Assembly (NCBI RefSeq): GCF_002283365.1 | Contig: NZ_MQWD01000001.1 | Coordinates: 191,948-255,947 of the forward strand | DNA length: 64,000 nucleotides | Direction: 5' to 3' | From: Rubrivirga marina | GTDB lineage: Bacteria; Bacteroidota; Rhodothermia; Rhodothermales; Rubricoccaceae | Part shown: piece by piece, positions 32,732-40,964 of the stretch | How positions within the stretch are numbered: the stretch's first letter is position 1 | Layout: every line of letters begins with the position of its first letter | Notes under the pieces: model-generated | What the model was told of the DNA's origin: nothing | The model's database searches: none | Seen by the model: the letters and a program-made list of their open reading frames with translations, nothing else | Program-made: the position numbers and the translations under genes

Positions 32732-34102
32732 TCAAGCCCCGACGACGGCGATCTCGTCCCACCGCGTCGTGTACCGCGGGCTCATCCGCTCGCGCCGCAT
32801 CTCCCACCGCGGCGCGCCGGTCGAGCCGTCCCGGGTCTTGCGTAGGGCGTTCGGCGGGCCCATCGTCGCGAACGCCACGGCCCGCTTCCCGAACCGCCGG
32901 TTGCACGCGTCGACCGCGTCCATGAGCCGGCCCTGCGCCGCCGTCCACTCCGGCGTCCGCTCGTCGGCGTGGAACAGGGCGCCCTGCTCCGTCCCCGCCG
33001 GCCGGAGCTCGCCGAGGACGACCCCGGCCTTCCGGTACCGATACGGCCGGCCCCGGTCGTCGGTGCCGACGTACGCCTCGCCCAGCGACAGCAGCGCGGC
33101 CCGGATGAGGTCGGGCGTCCGGGCCGAGGCGACCGCCAGCTCGCGCTCGACCCACCCTGTCCGGTGCGGCCCTGGGCCGTGCCCCTTCGTCGTGCAGAAC
33201 GCGCCGACCCGCCCGGCCACGAGCCCCTCCCGCCTCAGCTTCTCCGCCGCCCGCGCCGCGTGCGTGGCTACGGCCCGACGGATCGTCTCCAGATCCTCGA
33301 CCGGCTCGCCGAAAGAACGGGAGCGGACCATCGTCTTCCGCTCGACCGGGCCGTCCCCGTCCCGGACGCACGCCATCCCCCGGAGCTCGTAGACCGTCCG
33401 CAAGAGGACGACGTTGAACCGCCGCCGGATCACGGCGTCGGGCGCCCCGGCGAGCTTGGCCGCCGTCCCGTACCCGAGGTCCCGGAGCCGCTGGCCCCAC
33501 CGTCGCCCGACGCCCCACACGTCGCCGACGTCGAGGTCCTCGAGGAACGCCTCCCGGTCGGGGTGGCCGTAGAAGCAGACGACGGGCTCCTCGCCAGCGC
33601 GGAGGAGCGTCCGGGCGTACTCGCTCGCCGCCTTCGCGAGCGTCTTCGTCTCGGCCACGCTCACGCGGACGGGGACCCCTGTCCACCGGAGCACGCGCCG
33701 CCGGATCTCGCGGGCCGTCGCCTCGGCGTGCTCGCGGAGCGCGTCGCCGGTCCGGCCGCCCGTGGGGAGGTGGACGAACGCCTCGTCGATCGAGTACGGG
33801 ACGACGTCGGGCGAGACCGTGAGGAGCGTGTCCATGACCCGCCGGCTCATGTCCCCATACAACGTGTAGTTGCTCGAGAACACCCGGGCGCCCATGGCCT
33901 CGAGCTCGCGGCGGTGCTTGAAGTACGGGGCGCCCATCGGGATGCCGGCGTCCTTGACCTCCTGGCTCCGGGCGATGACGCACCCGTCGTTGTTGCTGAG
34001 CACGGCGACGGAGACGCCTTCCAAGGACGGGTCAAAGACCCGCTCGCACGAGACGTAGAACGCGGAGCAGTCGACGAGGGCGACGAGGCGACGGGGGGTC
34101 AC
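32732..34102 (-). CDS. umuC: Y-family DNA polymerase (UmuC-like)
   Basis: A 456-residue protein. The active-site motifs are ALVDCSAFYVSCERVFDPSL and VPYSIDEAFVHL. FSSNYTLYGDMSRRVM, GVPVRVSVAETKTLAKAAS and GDVWGVGRRWGQRL follow the UmuC order. It performs error-prone synthesis past DNA lesions. The GTG start overlaps the stop of the upstream gene by four bases, giving an operon umuD - glycosylase-like gene - umuC. It converges with intI (27 bp gap). Confidence 0.93.
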   Translation of the reverse strand: MTPRRLVALVDCSAFYVSCERVFDPSLEGVSVAVLSNNDGCVIARSQEVKDAGIPMGAPYFKHRRELEAMGARVFSSNYTLYGDMSRRVMDTLLTVSPDVVPYSIDEAFVHLPTGGRTGDALREHAEATAREIRRRVLRWTGVPVRVSVAETKTLAKAASEYARTLLRAGEEPVVCFYGHPDREAFLEDLDVGDVWGVGRRWGQRLRDLGYGTAAKLAGAPDAVIRRRFNVVLLRTVYELRGMACVRDGDGPVERKTMVRSRSFGEPVEDLETIRRAVATHAARAAEKLRREGLVAGRVGAFCTTKGHGPGPHRTGWVERELAVASARTPDLIRAALLSLGEAYVGTDDRGRPYRYRKAGVVLGELRPAGTEQGALFHADERTPEWTAAQGRLMDAVDACNRRFGKRAVAFATMGPPNALRKTRDGSTGAPRWEMRRERMSPRYTTRWDEIAVVGA

Positions 34103-34821
34103 GGCTCGCCCCCCGACAGGGCCGCCTCCGAGAGCTCGGCGATCCGGCCGACGTTCTCCCACCGACCGCTCCGCCGGAGGTAGTTCGGGTGGTACGACCG
34201 GAACGAGGCCGCGGGGAGGGCCGGGTGGCGGAGGCGGACGAGCTCCCGGGGACCGTGGCCGTCGACGGCCTCGAACTCGACCCCCGGGAACTGGCACTCG
34301 ATCTCGTCGGCGTACGGCTCGGTAGGCCCGACGAAGAACACGATGACGTGGGGGCGGGCGGCGTCGAGGGCGTGGCGGAGGAGCCCGTGCGGGGGGACGG
34401 CCTCCCGGTACAGCCGGCGGACCGACCGGAAGGGCCGCCGGCCATCGACGTCGACCGGGGCGAGGTTGGCCCAGAGGACCGGGGCGCCCTCAACGCCCGT
34501 GAGCCCGTCGGCCAGCTCCCACGCGGCCCGCCAGAACGGGGAGTGGGACCGGCCGTGGACGAACCCGTCGGCGGGGTAGTGGGCGAGCTGGGCGTCGACC
34601 GTGGGCTCGTCGGGCCACGTCTGCGTCTCCTGCCCGACCACAGCGACGCGGACGGGGGCCCCGCCGAGCCGGTCGGGGATCCGAACGAGGTGGACCCCCG
34701 AGGCGCCCTCGGTGGAGGCTGAGGCCTCTCGGAGGCGGGGCCACGCACCCTCGTACACGGACCGGAGCCGGGCGTTGGCGGCGGCGACGTCGAGGCCGGC
34801 GGGAACAGAGGAGGGGGGCAT
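34099..34821 (-). CDS. Putative uracil-DNA-glycosylase-superfamily protein
   Basis: About 240 residues from ATG 34821. RVAVVGQETQTWPDEP resembles the nucleotide-binding GQ(D/E/N)P loop of the uracil-DNA glycosylase fold, APVLWANLAPVDVDG follows, and ARPHVIVFFVGP and FRSYHPNYLRRSG resemble later strands with the catalytic-loop His. Family assignment is tentative. It is sandwiched between umuD and umuC with an overlap to umuC, so it probably acts in DNA damage repair or tolerance. Confidence 0.55.
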   Translation of the reverse strand: MPPSSVPAGLDVAAANARLRSVYEGAWPRLREASASTEGASGVHLVRIPDRLGGAPVRVAVVGQETQTWPDEPTVDAQLAHYPADGFVHGRSHSPFWRAAWELADGLTGVEGAPVLWANLAPVDVDGRRPFRSVRRLYREAVPPHGLLRHALDAARPHVIVFFVGPTEPYADEIECQFPGVEFEAVDGHGPRELVRLRHPALPAASFRSYHPNYLRRSGRWENVGRIAELSEAALSGGEP

Positions 34822-34874
34822 GGAGGCGGGGTGCGAGGGGACCACACGCTAAGGGCGCAGGGGAGGCCGTGCGA

Positions 34875-35378
34875 TCAGGCGGCCACCCGGCGGAGCCCCT
34901 TCCCGGCCGGGAGGTGGAACCCGACGTGGCTCGTGACCACGCCCCACACGACGAGCTCCTGCCCGTCGTGGAGCTCGATGGGGTCGTGCTCCGGGTTCGC
35001 GGCCAAGAGGATGACTCGCTGGCCTCGGCGGACGTACCGCTTGACCGTGAGCTCGCCGTCGACGGCGGCCACGACGATCATCCCCGACTCGGGCTCGACG
35101 GCCCGGTCGACGACCAACACGTCGCCGTCGCGGATCCCCTCGTCCCGCATCGACCACCCCTCGGCCCGGCAGAAGAACACGGACGGGGACGAGGCCCCGA
35201 GGAGGTCGCGCATGTCGAGCTCACCCTCGGCGTAGTCGTCGGCCGGGCTGGGGAACCCGGCGGCGACGGCCGAGGCGAAGAACGGGAGCCACGGGCCGGG
35301 CGGGAGGTCGGCCGCCGTCCCGATGACGGTGACGCGGCCCGAGGGCGGGGGCGGCGGGGGCGTGAGCGAGAGGGACAT
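34875..35378 (-). CDS. umuD: UmuD-like S24 self-cleaving peptidase
   Basis: A 167-residue protein. The cleavage site is Ala40-Gly41 (AVAAGFPSPADDY). The catalytic pair is Ser76 (EGWSMRDEGI) and Lys113 (GELTVKRYVRR). Typical S24 sequence follows: LLAANPEHDPIELHDGQE and VVWGVVTSHVGF. A helix-turn-helix is absent, which separates it from LexA. It should be activated by RecA to form the polymerase with UmuC. First gene of the operon, 53 bp upstream of the glycosylase-like gene. Confidence 0.92.
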   Translation of the reverse strand: MSLSLTPPPPPPSGRVTVIGTAADLPPGPWLPFFASAVAAGFPSPADDYAEGELDMRDLLGASSPSVFFCRAEGWSMRDEGIRDGDVLVVDRAVEPESGMIVVAAVDGELTVKRYVRRGQRVILLAANPEHDPIELHDGQELVVWGVVTSHVGFHLPAGKGLRRVAA

Positions 35379-35983
35379 GGGGGAGAGGTGGGGTCCGCCC
35401 TGACGGCCTGAAGGACGGCCTCCCCCGGTGACACCCGTCCCGTCATGGGCCCCCTCGCGCGCCACGCCACCGCCTGACGCGCGGGGACTCGGGCGCGGGG
35501 TGGGGTAGGGACCCCGGCCCCGGCCAGCGCGGATTCCGGCGTGAAACCCCGGCCCGGGCCCGGACACCCCTCTCCCGACTCGCGGAGCGGAAACGCCGGT
35601 CCGCTCACGCGGAAGCGCCAAACCAAACGGTTCCGGGCCGATTCCGGGGCGGCGGCCGGCCGCGAGACGCCCCCGGACGGCCCGCCCACTGCGGCAAACC
35701 GTCCCACGTCGGCCGGGGCCGCGCAGGTGCCCTGGTCCGTGGGGCCCGGGTATTGACGGCCGACCGGAGGGGGCCCGAATCCGGCGCGGCGTCCGGACGC
35801 CCACACCGAGTCCCCGGCCCCGGTCGGTCGCCGTTTCGAGGTGGGGGGGGGTCTTCTGTGGGAGCCCCCGCAGAGGTCCCCCTCTCCGACCGAGCGCCGG
35901 GACTCGCTCGCCGACGCCCAGGCGTCGACCCCTTCCACGGCGGACCGTCGTCCGCCACCGCCACGGCTGAGGTGCCGTGCGCC
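35379..35983. other. 605-bp gene-free interval upstream of umuD
   Basis: No credible gene on either strand. It should hold the umuD promoter on the minus strand. I looked for LexA-type palindromes and found none I can support. The sequence is dominated by GC-rich runs such as ccccggcccgggcccgg. Confidence 0.4.
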
Positions 35984-36169
35984 ATGACCCCCCAACCCCA
36001 GGCAGAGGTCCGCCCTGCCGACACGCCGCCCGCGCGGCCCACCGTCCCGCTCCTCCGGCTCCGAGGCCGCGAGCGCCGGGCGATCGCCCCCGAGGCCTGC
36101 CTCCTCGGCCCCCGGTGCCTCGTGTGCCGGTGGCGCCGCGAGGGGCTCATCCCCCCGGCCGACCGCTGA
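35984..36169 (+). CDS. Possible small Cys-containing protein
   Basis: 61 residues: a Pro-rich start, then LLRLRGRERRAIAPEACLLG and RCLVCRWRREGLI with three Cys. It could be a small metal-binding protein of the island. Support is weak: codon use is compatible, but no family is recognised. Confidence 0.35.
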   Translation: MTPQPQAEVRPADTPPARPTVPLLRLRGRERRAIAPEACLLGPRCLVCRWRREGLIPPADR

Positions 36170-36326
36170 CCGGGCCCCCTGCCACGTCGGGACTCGCCCG
36201 ACACCCCCGCGCGGAGGCGCGCGGGCACGCCGCCGACTCCGGCGGCACCCCCACCGCACGCGCCCGACCCGGACTCCCCTGGGCGAGGTGCGCGCGGCAA
36301 CCCCACCGGCCCACAGGGCCCTCACC

Positions 36327-36848
36327 ATGTCCATCTACTCCCTTCCCGGCCCCGGCGACCAGTGCCTCTGCGGCGCCTACTACGGCTGTCGGTGCCCGCC
36401 TGAGCTCGACCACGACGCCTACTACGAGGCGTCGTACGAGGCCGGGTACGACCACTGCACCGCCGACGGGTACTCCGAGCGCCCGCTGACCGAGTGGGTC
36501 TACCGCACCGGGTACCGCGTCCGCTACGAGCGCGACGCTGACGGCCGCCGGAGCGTGACGCACGTCATGACGAGCCTCCGGTTCACCGAGTTCACGTGGC
36601 GCCACTGGCACCGGACCGAGGCGGCGTACGCCGTGTGGTTCGAGCGCCAGTACGGGTTCGACCTCGCGGCCTACCTCGCCGGCTACGACGACGCGGGCGC
36701 CGGCCTGCCGAGCGCGGTCGACGACCCCGACCGTCACGCGCTCTACGCCGAGGCCCTCGACGGCTACGAGCCCGCGCCCGACCTCTACGACGAGCGGCTG
36801 GGCCCGTGGCCGGCGGTCGCCGAGGTCGACCCGTGGCTGCCCTTCTAG
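36327..36848 (+). CDS. Hypothetical aromatic/acidic protein
   Basis: About 173 residues from ATG 36327. A Cys-rich start (CLCGAYYGCRCPPELDHDAY) is followed by many Tyr/Asp/Glu residues (AYYEASYEAGYDHC, YEPAPDLYDERLGPWP). No membrane segment. I do not recognise it; its composition recalls small proteins of phages and plasmids. It is followed by the ardC/radC group on the same strand. Confidence 0.65.
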   Translation: MSIYSLPGPGDQCLCGAYYGCRCPPELDHDAYYEASYEAGYDHCTADGYSERPLTEWVYRTGYRVRYERDADGRRSVTHVMTSLRFTEFTWRHWHRTEAAYAVWFERQYGFDLAAYLAGYDDAGAGLPSAVDDPDRHALYAEALDGYEPAPDLYDERLGPWPAVAEVDPWLPF

Positions 36849-36922
36849 CGAGGCGCTAGCCACCCACTGCGGCGACCGCCGCGACGGGCCACGGCCCGGG
36901 CTCCCAGAGAGCCGAACACACA

Positions 36923-36956
36923 CGACGCCCGCCCCGAGAGATCGAGGCGGGCGTCG
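36923..36956 (+). terminator. Perfect 11-bp stem-loop
   Basis: cgacgcccgcc (36923-36933) pairs with ggcgggcgtcg (36946-36956) across a 12-base loop. It follows the hypothetical gene by 75 bp and may terminate it. There is no U-tract. Confidence 0.45.
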
Positions 36957-37088
36957 CCATGTCTGGCCGGTCGGCTCTGCCGTCGGGCCAGCATCGCCCA
37001 GGCCGGAAGGACCGGCCGGGCTTCACGACGCCAGCGCTCTAGAACAGCGCGGCGCCTCAACCACGACAGGGGATGAGGTCCCCACGTC

Positions 37089-38012
37089 ATGTCGAACACC
37101 CACGATACCACTCCCGCCGTACGCTCCCAGCACGGCGCCCACACTACGCCCGACGAGACCCGCGCGGCCGAGGTCGCCGCCCAGGCCGGCCGCTGGCTCG
37201 CCTTCGCGACCGAGAGGTCCCGGATGCGCCCGGACACGCTCCTCGCGAAGGCCCTCACCTCGGCCACGTTCAGCGCGCTCCACCGGGCCTCGTCGCTGGC
37301 CGTCCCGTCGAAGCTGGCCGGGACGTCGAAGCACCAGCGCGCCCTGTGGGATCTCGTCCGGGACCCGGCCGAGCCGTGGGCCGAGCTGCGCTTGGGCGTC
37401 ACGGCCGAGACGATCACCGCGAGCCTCGGCGACGAGGCCCTCGGCGGGATCCAATCGAAGCACCTCGGGTGGGTCCGCCCGCTCGTCCCGTTCGGGCTCA
37501 CGGTCCACCTCGCCCGCGTGACGGGGAGCGAGACCGGGGGGTACACGCTCGGGGCCAACGTCGCCTTCGGCCACGTCGGCGAGGCCCTCGACCGGATCCT
37601 CGACGCGCTCGGCGACGGATCGTCGGTCAGTGGCGACGGCGCCGCGAGCGCCGAGCCCGAGCCGCCATCCAGCCCGCTCCGCCTCGTCGTCCGGCCCGAG
37701 GCCGACGTCCTCCGCCCCGGCTACGACCCCGACGACGTCGTGCTCTACCGCCGGATCGACGGGACGGCCCACGCCTCGGTCCCCCACGCCCCGAGGCACT
37801 CGCCGACCGGCATCGAGTGGGGCTACTGCGGGAGCGGACCGGCCGACCTCGCCCGGAGCGTGCTCCTTGCGCTGACCGACGAGCCGACGGCCGAGCGGCT
37901 GTACCAGGCCTTCAAGGCCGACGTCGTCGCCCGGGTCCCGCGTGCCGGCGGCGTCCTCCGCGCGGCCGACGTCCGGGTCTGGGTGGCAGCCCAGACCACC
38001 CCAGCCGCCTAG
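37089..38012 (+). CDS. Hypothetical protein with DUF6166-like C-terminus
   Basis: 307 residues. The C-terminal part resembles DUF6166: HSPTGIEWGYCGSGPADLAR then SVLLAL. The N-terminal 190 residues are unknown. It is cytoplasmic by composition. DUF6166 proteins are common on plasmids and islands next to ardC and radC genes, as here; the role is not established. Confidence 0.7.
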   Translation: MSNTHDTTPAVRSQHGAHTTPDETRAAEVAAQAGRWLAFATERSRMRPDTLLAKALTSATFSALHRASSLAVPSKLAGTSKHQRALWDLVRDPAEPWAELRLGVTAETITASLGDEALGGIQSKHLGWVRPLVPFGLTVHLARVTGSETGGYTLGANVAFGHVGEALDRILDALGDGSSVSGDGAASAEPEPPSSPLRLVVRPEADVLRPGYDPDDVVLYRRIDGTAHASVPHAPRHSPTGIEWGYCGSGPADLARSVLLALTDEPTAERLYQAFKADVVARVPRAGGVLRAADVRVWVAAQTTPAA

Positions 38013-38030
38013 CTCACCCATCCACCGACC

Positions 38031-38068
38031 GAGAGGCCGGCGCTCCCACCGAGGGGCGCCGGCCTCTC
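38031..38068 (+). terminator. 13-bp stem-loop ahead of the ArdC-like gene
   Basis: gagaggccggcgc pairs perfectly with gcgccggcctctc across the 12-base loop tcccaccgaggg. It lies 19 bp after one stop and 18 bp before the next ATG. The loop and preceding accgaccga recur ahead of radC, so it is either a terminator or a shared leader element. Confidence 0.55.
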
Positions 38069-38086
38069 TCCATTCCAGACACTCCC

Positions 38087-38998
38087 ATGACCAAGAACCA
38101 CGCCCCGAACCAGCTCGCCCTCGGCCTCACGACGCCCGTCCTCTCCGCGGCCCAGCGCGACGCCCGGCCCGACCGCCAGGTCCGCCTCGACGCCGCGAAG
38201 GCCGTCCTCGCCCGCGGGCTCGCCGGCGTCCGCGACGACCCGGCCGCGCTCCGGGCCTACCTCGCCTTCCGCGCCCGCTTCCATAACTACTCGCCCCGGA
38301 ACACGCTCCTCATCTGGATGCAGCGCCCGACGGCCCGGCACTGCGCGGGGTTCAAGACGTGGACGAGGCACGGGCGCCGGGTCCGGAAGGGCGAGCGGGG
38401 GATCACGGTCCTCGCGCCGATCCTCCGCCGCCCGACGGAGGGCGAGGTCGCGGCGGGCCACGACCCGGATGACCGGGTGCCTGCCGGGTTCCGCACGACG
38501 ACGACGTTCGACTACGAGCAGACGGAGGCCGTGACCGACGACGCCCTCGTCTACACGCCTCCGATCCCTCGTCTCGACGCCGACGGACCCGACGGGCTCC
38601 TCGCCCGGCTCGAGGCCGCGGCCGAACAGATCGGATGCTCGGCCCACTACACCTCGCTCGGGTACGCCGACGGGTGGTACCGGGAGGCCGACCGGACGGT
38701 CTGCGTCCGGGCCTCGCTCTCCGGCGCCGACCGGTGCGCGGTCCTCTGTCACGAGCTGGCCCACGCCGTGGCCCACACCGGCGACCGGGAGACGCCGAGG
38801 GCCTCGAAGGAGGTCCAGGCCGAGGGCGCGGCCTACGTCGCGCTCGCGGCGCTCGGGCTCGACACGGCCCGGGCGAGCCTGCCCTACCTCAAGGGCTGGG
38901 GCGACGACGAGCGGATGGCCGCGGAGCTCGACGCCATCGACCGGATCGCTGGCCGGCTCCTCGCGCTCGTCGACGCCCCCACCGAGGCCGCCAGGTAG
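38087..38998 (+). CDS. ArdC-like antirestriction protein
   Basis: 303 residues. The N-terminal ssDNA-binding ArdC domain reads FHNYSPRNTLLIWMQRPTA, then CAGFKTWTRHGRRVRKGERG. The C-terminal metallopeptidase domain has HELAHAVAH with zinc ligands and a downstream EVQAEGAAY. ArdC protects incoming single-stranded DNA from restriction, which suits a mobile island. The start at 38087 was chosen by the domain start and by its similarity to the radC leader. Confidence 0.85.
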   Translation: MTKNHAPNQLALGLTTPVLSAAQRDARPDRQVRLDAAKAVLARGLAGVRDDPAALRAYLAFRARFHNYSPRNTLLIWMQRPTARHCAGFKTWTRHGRRVRKGERGITVLAPILRRPTEGEVAAGHDPDDRVPAGFRTTTTFDYEQTEAVTDDALVYTPPIPRLDADGPDGLLARLEAAAEQIGCSAHYTSLGYADGWYREADRTVCVRASLSGADRCAVLCHELAHAVAHTGDRETPRASKEVQAEGAAYVALAALGLDTARASLPYLKGWGDDERMAAELDAIDRIAGRLLALVDAPTEAAR

Positions 38999-39008
38999 AC
39001 CACCCACT

Positions 39009-39086
39009 CCCGGGCAGCGCGCCCGGGATCCCACACTTCCGACTACCGACCGACAGGCCGGGCTCCCACCGCGGGGCCCGGCCTGT
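39009..39086 (+). terminator. Two stem-loops ahead of radC
   Basis: First: cccgggc (39009-39015) with gcccggg (39021-39027). Second: acaggccgggc (39053-39063) with gcccggcctgt (39076-39086) across the 12-base loop tcccaccgcggg. The second matches the hairpin before the ArdC-like gene in loop, length and flank. Confidence 0.5.
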
Positions 39087-39105
39087 TGTCGTCTCCGACA
39101 TCCCC

Positions 39106-39651
39106 ATGACCACCAACCAAGCCCATCACACGAACACGTGTTCGCCCTCCACGCGCCCCGAGCCGACCGGCCCCGGGCACACGCTCGACCTGTTCGCCGA
39201 GCCCATTGACCCTCCGCGCCTCGACGTCCCCGTCTTCTCCGTCCGACTGGTCCGGGAGCGGAGCCACGAGACGACCGTCGTCCGGACTCCCGCCGACGCC
39301 GCGCGCCTGTGCTGCGAGATGCTCGACGGGTACGACCGGGAGGTCTTCTTGGCCGTCGCGCTGTCCACGGCCACCCGCGTCATCGGCGCCCACGTCTGCC
39401 ACGTCGGGACGGTCGACGCCTCGGTCGCGAGCCCGCGCGAGGTCTTCCGGTTCTGCTTCCTCTGCAACGCCCGGTCGGTCCTCGTCGCGCACAACCACCC
39501 GAGCGGGAACCTCGAGCCGAGCCGGGCCGACGTGGCCGTGAGCAAGCAGCTCCGGGCGGCCGGCGAGGCCGTCGGCGTCGGGCTCGTCGACTCGCTCGTC
39601 GTCGGGTACGACGGGCGGTACACGTCGCTCGTCGAGCGCGGCCTCCTCTAG
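39106..39651 (+). CDS. radC: RadC-family JAB-domain protein
   Basis: 181 residues. The JAMM/MPN metal motif is complete: VLVAHNHPSGNLEPSRAD. It is preceded by VFLAVALSTATRVIGAHVCH and followed by VGLVDSLVVG. It lacks the N-terminal HhH domain of long RadC proteins, like plasmid and phage versions. The biochemical role is uncertain despite the name. Last gene of the ardC-type cluster. Confidence 0.9.
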   Translation: MTTNQAHHTNTCSPSTRPEPTGPGHTLDLFAEPIDPPRLDVPVFSVRLVRERSHETTVVRTPADAARLCCEMLDGYDREVFLAVALSTATRVIGAHVCHVGTVDASVASPREVFRFCFLCNARSVLVAHNHPSGNLEPSRADVAVSKQLRAAGEAVGVGLVDSLVVGYDGRYTSLVERGLL

Positions 39652-39685
39652 CCGGCCACGGTAGACCCAAGCAAGCGGGGTCACG

Positions 39686-39825
39686 CGGCCTCCCGCGACG
39701 GCGTACGGGGAGACGAGGGGCCGGGGGTTCCCGGACGCTGTTTCCCGGACGGGTTGCCGAACAGGATCGGCCCGATCAGAACCGTTGCGGGAGGACGGCT
39801 GGAGAGGCGGCGAAAGGGGCCGTTA
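39686..39825. repeat. Dispersed imperfect repeat, island copy
   Basis: Similar to 38-188 in the left flank (blocks ggcggcctcccg, gacggcgtacgg, ctgttt, ggaggac, ggcgaaaggggccgtt). No gene is present in the interval 39652-39987. Confidence 0.5.
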
Positions 39826-39987
39826 ACCGGACTACTGTCAGTAAAGCCGAGCGCTCAACCACTCGCCGCCGGACCCGCCCCCGTCGGTCACGTCGGCGGC
39901 GCCGGCCACTCGCGCCGGTCTAGCCGGGTCGCCGAAGGCCCGTGCGTCCGCGTTGCGAGCGTGACGGTCACGGCGAAGCGGTACGCC

Positions 39988-40296
39988 CTACTCGCCGTCC
40001 GCTAGCGCGTCGCACACGACGTCGCAGAGCCGCCGGAGCGTCGGGTCGGTGATCCGGTAGTACACGAGGAGCCCGTCCCGGCGGCCGGCCACGACGCCGG
40101 CCTGGGCGAGCTGGCGGAGGTGCTTCGAGGTGTTCGCGTGGCTCTGGCCCGTCGCGTCGGCGACCGCGTGGACGGGGAGCTCGTCCGCGTCGTAGAGGGC
40201 GCGGAGGAGCCGGAGCCGCGTCGGGTCGCCGAGCAGGCGGAACCGGGCGGCGGCCGCGTCGAGGAGGTCGGCGGGGACGAGGACGTCGGTCGGCAT
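39988..40296 (-). CDS. ArsR-family repressor of the sulfur operon
   Basis: 102 residues from ATG 40296. The winged helix is clear: LLGDPTRLRLLRALYDADEL, then GQSHANTSKHLRQLAQAGVV and RRDGLLVYYRI. Two Cys near the end (LCDVVCDAL) could sense persulfide or metal; the Cys pair arrangement of BigR/SqrR is not reproduced exactly. It is divergent from the transporter operon, with the palindrome at 40359-40374 between them, so it probably represses that operon and itself. Confidence 0.85.
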   Translation of the reverse strand: MPTDVLVPADLLDAAAARFRLLGDPTRLRLLRALYDADELPVHAVADATGQSHANTSKHLRQLAQAGVVAGRRDGLLVYYRITDPTLRRLCDVVCDALADGE

Positions 40297-40350
40297 GGGG
40301 CGTCGGGGCGTGCCGGAAGGTACGGGGGCTCTTTGTCGTTCCTTCGTGGA

Positions 40351-40396
40351 CCAACTGTTCAACTGACGAGTTGATTGTGCAACCAACCAGTTGAGC
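40351..40396. promoter_or_regulatory. Operator-like palindromes between arsR and the sulfur operon
   Basis: tcaactgacgagttga (40359-40374) is a 6+4+6 inverted repeat. It is nested in a larger set of caact/agttg repeats from caactg at 40352 to cagttg at 40394. It lies directly before the first transporter ATG (40402). This AT-richer patch stands out in the GC-rich context and fits an ArsR-family binding site. Confidence 0.65.
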
Positions 40397-40401
40397 ACCG
40401 C

Positions 40402-40962
40402 ATGTCCCCCCTCCCTTGGTACGTCGCTGGGCCCCTCATCGGCCTCGTCGTCCCGGCCCTCCTCCTGTTCGGCGGCAAGGCGTTCGGCCTCTCGGCCAAC
40501 CTCCGCCACGCCTGCGCCGCCCTCCCGGTCTCCAACCGGGCCAAGCCGGGCTTTCTCCGCTACGACTGGCGGACGGCCGGGCTGTGGAACCTCGTGTTCG
40601 CCGCCGGGATCGCCGTTGGCGGCTTCCTCGGCATCCGCGTCTTCTCGGACCCGTCCGCCGCGATGGGCCTCTCGGCCGACACGGTCGCCGCGCTCGCTGA
40701 CCTCGGCGTGACCGACCTCACGGGGTTCGTCCCCGCCCAGCTCATCTCGTGGGGCGCCCTCGCGACCCCCGGCGGCGCCCTCATGGTGCTCGGAGGCGGC
40801 TTCCTCGTCGGCTTCGGGGCCCGGTGGGCCGGCGGCTGCACCAGCGGCCACGCCATCTCGGGCCTCGCCGACCTCCAGCTCCCGTCGCTCGTGGCCGTCG
40901 CCGGCTTCTTCGTCGGCGGGCTCGCCGTGACGCACTTCGTCCTCCCGCTCCTCCTCGGATAG
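40402..40962 (+). CDS. YeeE/YedE-family sulfur-compound transporter, subunit 1
   Basis: 186 residues with about five membrane segments (WYVAGPLIGLVVPALLLFGG, LVAVAGFFVGGLAVTHFVL). The family signature is FGARWAGGCTSGHAISGLAD, with a conserved Cys. YeeE/YedE proteins carry thiosulfate or related sulfur compounds across the inner membrane. First gene of the plus-strand operon; it ends two bases before the next ATG. ATG 40402 was preferred over the upstream TTG at 40375, which lies in the operator. Confidence 0.88.
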   Translation: MSPLPWYVAGPLIGLVVPALLLFGGKAFGLSANLRHACAALPVSNRAKPGFLRYDWRTAGLWNLVFAAGIAVGGFLGIRVFSDPSAAMGLSADTVAALADLGVTDLTGFVPAQLISWGALATPGGALMVLGGGFLVGFGARWAGGCTSGHAISGLADLQLPSLVAVAGFFVGGLAVTHFVLPLLLG

Positions 40963-40964
40963 CC

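Noticed and set aside
36959-37042. 27-residue frame after the 36.9-kb hairpin
   Set aside because: Too short, with no conservation or ribosome-site evidence.
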